Below are positions 5,571-7,379 of a stretch of 7,379 nt of DNA, one piece after another; the stretch's first letter is position 1, and each line of letters opens with the position of its first letter. The DNA comes from an uncultured Micavibrio sp. (GTDB lineage Bacteria > Pseudomonadota > Alphaproteobacteria > Micavibrionales > UBA1664). The DNA is taken from NCBI GenBank assembly GCA_937896295.1, contig CALBME010000211.1, forward strand, positions 1 through 7,379, read 5' to 3'. The notes under the pieces are model-generated. The model was not told where the DNA came from and did not search any database. It saw only the letters and a program-made list of their open reading frames with translations. Position numbers and translations under genes: made by a program.

Positions 5571-6140
5571 ATGACCGCACGCTCAGCCACATCTGCCCCG
5601 CGCCTCAAAACCCTTGTGGAGATTTACACCCACGTGGCGCAGGGCGAAAAACTGGCCCCCATGCATCTGCTCAACCTGATGGATGAGGCCGATCGCAAGA
5701 CCAAGGGCTCGGGCTGGACGACCGTACGGCATGTCATCGACGCCCTGCCCGCGGGGCGACGCGCATCCGCGCTTTATGATGTCTGGATGTTCGGCCCGGA
5801 AGCGGGCAAGCCCGCCGACCTGCTGGATCAGGCCGTGGCAACGATCCGCCCCGGCGATGACAGTGCCAGCCTGCTGACCGCAATTGCCCCGCATTATGCG
5901 CCACAGGACCGGGTACCTTTCGATACCGCACGCCTGCGCAGATTACTGGCCGCCGTCGACCGTTTTCCCCTTCATACCCGCAAATCCACCGCCATGACGC
6001 TGGAGAGCATGTATCGCAGCGTGCCGGATGCCCATGCCGCCATCACCGCATGGAAAACAACGCTGGACCAGCCCACGCTTAAGGCGAAAGCCCTGTCTGT
6101 CGCCGACTTTCAGGCGCAGATCGGCAAACTCGCGCTTTAA
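5571..6140 (+). CDS. Hypothetical soluble helical protein, 189 residues
   Basis: I do not recognise this protein. It begins MTARSATSAPRLKTLVEIYT and has neither signal peptide nor membrane helix. The sequence reads as mostly alpha-helical with short loops, for example LKTLVEIYTHVAQ near the start, TARLRRLLAAVDRF (about residues 118-131) and a final SVADFQAQIGKLAL. There are no cysteines and no obvious catalytic motif. The ATG at 5571 is chosen because the promoter's -10 box occupies 5558-5563; an upstream in-frame TTG at 5553 would lie inside the promoter. It is divergent from prfC across an 80-base gap and precedes lysA on the same strand by 44 bases, so read-through into lysA is possible. 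The strong promoter suggests steady expression. It is likely a real gene; the function is unknown. Confidence 0.82.
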   Translation: MTARSATSAPRLKTLVEIYTHVAQGEKLAPMHLLNLMDEADRKTKGSGWTTVRHVIDALPAGRRASALYDVWMFGPEAGKPADLLDQAVATIRPGDDSASLLTAIAPHYAPQDRVPFDTARLRRLLAAVDRFPLHTRKSTAMTLESMYRSVPDAHAAITAWKTTLDQPTLKAKALSVADFQAQIGKLAL

Positions 6141-6147
6141 ATCCGGG

Positions 6148-6176
6148 GTGACGGCACCGCCAGATGCCAGTATAAA
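6148..6176 (+). promoter_or_regulatory. Predicted sigma-70 promoter of lysA
   Basis: GTGACG (6148-6153, four of six to consensus) is followed by a 17-base spacer and TATAAA (6171-6176, five of six). The transcription start would fall near 6182-6183, two or three bases before the lysA ATG at 6185. It lies wholly in the 44-base gap after the upstream gene. lysA could also be reached by read-through from 5571. Confidence 0.5.
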
Positions 6177-6184
6177 TGGCGGCC

Positions 6185-7379
6185 ATGGATAAAGCCGTTC
6201 TCGCCGCCGAATACCCCACCCCGTTTTACGTCTATGACGCCGACATGATCCGCGCGCGCGTCGCCGAGCTGAGCGACGCCTTCGCCGGACAGAGAGTGTC
6301 CCTGCACTATGCCATCAAGGCCAACGACAATCCCGCCGTCACATCGATTGCGGCAAAGGCCGGTATCGGCGCCTGCCTTGTGTCAGCGGGCGAAATGAAA
6401 CGCGCCATTGCCGGCGGCATGAAAACCGAACTGATGCTGATGAACGGCGCGGCGAAGTCGGATGCGGATATCGTCTTTGCGCTGGAAAACAATATCGGCC
6501 AATTGAATATCGAGTCACTGCCCGAAATCGAAGTCGTCGCCGATATTGCAAAATCGCTGGGCAAGACCGCCACCATCTGTCTGCGCGTCAATCCGGAAGT
6601 CGCCGCCAGCACACATACCAACATCGCCACCGGACGGCGTTCCGATAAATTCGGCATTCTGGTCGAAGATTTACCGGAAGCCGCACGCATCATCGCATCG
6701 CGCCCGGAACTGAAATGGGTTGGCCTGTCCGCGCATATCGGCAGCCAGATCCATGACGTGGAAGAACTGCGCGCGGGATACCAGGCGCTGGTGAACATTT
6801 TTAAATCGCAGGACAACCCGCATCTGGATCGCCTCGACCTTGGCGGCGGCTTCGGCGTTTCATATAAAGGCGACGCCTATGCCCGCCCCCGTGATTTCGC
6901 GCCCGTCGTGGCCGAAATCACCAAGGAGCTGCAGGCACGCGGCGTACGCATCCAGCTGGAACCGGGGCGCTTCGTCGCCGCCGAGTCCGGCACACTGGTC
7001 ACCAAGGTCATGTTTGTCAAAAAGTCAGGCGGATACAATTTCGTCATGGTCGATGCCGGCATGAACGACCTGATCCGCCCGGCCCTTTATCAGGCGTACC
7101 ACCCTATCAAACTGGCGCGTGTATCAAACGCCAAGGACATGCCATGCGTGATTGCCGGGCCCGTGTGCGAGAGCAGTGATATTTTTGCCCGCGACCGCAT
7201 GCTGCCCGAAGACATCAAACGTGGCGATATCATCGAGATCGGCTATGCGGGCGCTTATGGCTTTACCATGAGCAGCCAGTACAACGCACGCGACCGACTG
7301 GCAGAAGTGATGATCGAGGGCAATACGCACCGCCTTATCCGCCGCGCATTCACCGCGGAAGAGTTCGACAAGGCGACGC
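6185..7379 (+). CDS. lysA: Diaminopimelate decarboxylase (3' end cut by window)
   Basis: LysA is a PLP enzyme of fold type III that decarboxylates meso-diaminopimelate to L-lysine, the last step of lysine synthesis, in the cytoplasm. The window holds 398 codons and no stop; family members are about 410-430 residues, so only the tail is missing. Visible motifs are YAIKAN with the PLP Schiff-base Lys45, the STHTNIATGRRSDKFGI stretch typical of LysA, and HIGSQ (from His184). LDLGGGFGVSY gives the phosphate-binding glycines, and EPGR follows (from Glu259). GPVCESSD carries Cys328, followed by AGAYGFTMSSQYN. Minor oddities: CESSD instead of the common CESGD, and GACLVSAGE where GADVVSGGE is usual. 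An in-frame ATG at 6176 would add three residues, but it overlaps the TATAAA box, so 6185 is preferred. A related fold-III decarboxylase is possible but less likely. Confidence 0.9.
   Translation, partial: MDKAVLAAEYPTPFYVYDADMIRARVAELSDAFAGQRVSLHYAIKANDNPAVTSIAAKAGIGACLVSAGEMKRAIAGGMKTELMLMNGAAKSDADIVFALENNIGQLNIESLPEIEVVADIAKSLGKTATICLRVNPEVAASTHTNIATGRRSDKFGILVEDLPEAARIIASRPELKWVGLSAHIGSQIHDVEELRAGYQALVNIFKSQDNPHLDRLDLGGGFGVSYKGDAYARPRDFAPVVAEITKELQARGVRIQLEPGRFVAAESGTLVTKVMFVKKSGGYNFVMVDAGMNDLIRPALYQAYHPIKLARVSNAKDMPCVIAGPVCESSDIFARDRMLPEDIKRGDIIEIGYAGAYGFTMSSQYNARDRLAEVMIEGNTHRLIRRAFTAEEFDKAT

Noticed and set aside
6307..6816. A 169-codon open frame on the minus strand
   Set aside because: It is antisense to lysA, whose motifs are intact; no promoter or ribosome binding site supports it.
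1..7379. Mobile elements, CRISPR arrays, tRNA or rRNA genes
   Set aside because: I saw no terminal inverted repeats, transposase or integrase motifs, regularly spaced repeats, or cloverleaf-like sequence.

Overview
The window looks like the end of a contig from an alphaproteobacterium. The genes are GC-rich, and the SufB, RF3 and LysA sequences read like alphaproteobacterial housekeeping proteins. I cannot name a genus. The first 28 bases are not genomic: they match the Illumina TruSeq read-1 adapter, so the true sequence starts at base 29. Both ends of the window cut a gene (sufB on the left, lysA on the right).

Layout. Bases 29-821, minus strand: an Rrf2-family regulator of the SUF type, followed one base later by the first 129 codons of sufB. 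This is the head of a suf iron-sulfur cluster assembly operon. A promoter and a 9-bp direct repeat lie just upstream of the regulator. Bases 922-990: three tightly packed GC-rich hairpins directly after the stop of the next gene. Bases 991-2358, minus strand: a free-standing MurC/Mpl-like Mur ligase with unusual motif residues. Bases 2445-2972, plus strand: a divergently transcribed soluble protein of unknown function with a clear Shine-Dalgarno. Bases 2969-5490, minus strand: a compact operon of prfC (release factor 3), a small one-helix membrane protein starting on the base after the prfC stop, and a multi-pass membrane protein. Bases 5571-6140, plus strand: an unrecognised soluble helical protein. 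Bases 6185-7379, plus strand: lysA (diaminopimelate decarboxylase), incomplete at the 3' end.

How the genes relate. The window is a series of ordinary chromosomal units, not an island: no transposase, integrase, CRISPR array, toxin module, tRNA or rRNA is visible. The Mur ligase and LysA both touch meso-diaminopimelate or peptidoglycan metabolism but are not in one operon. The most interesting signal is regulatory. The 5571 gene has a near-perfect sigma-70 promoter whose predicted transcription start falls on or next to its ATG, implying a leaderless mRNA. lysA shows a similar arrangement, and the Mur ligase and prfC show weaker versions. I found no clear new multi-gene system. The unknown genes (2445, the two membrane genes behind prfC, and 5571) and the divergent Mur ligase are the places where new biology could be.
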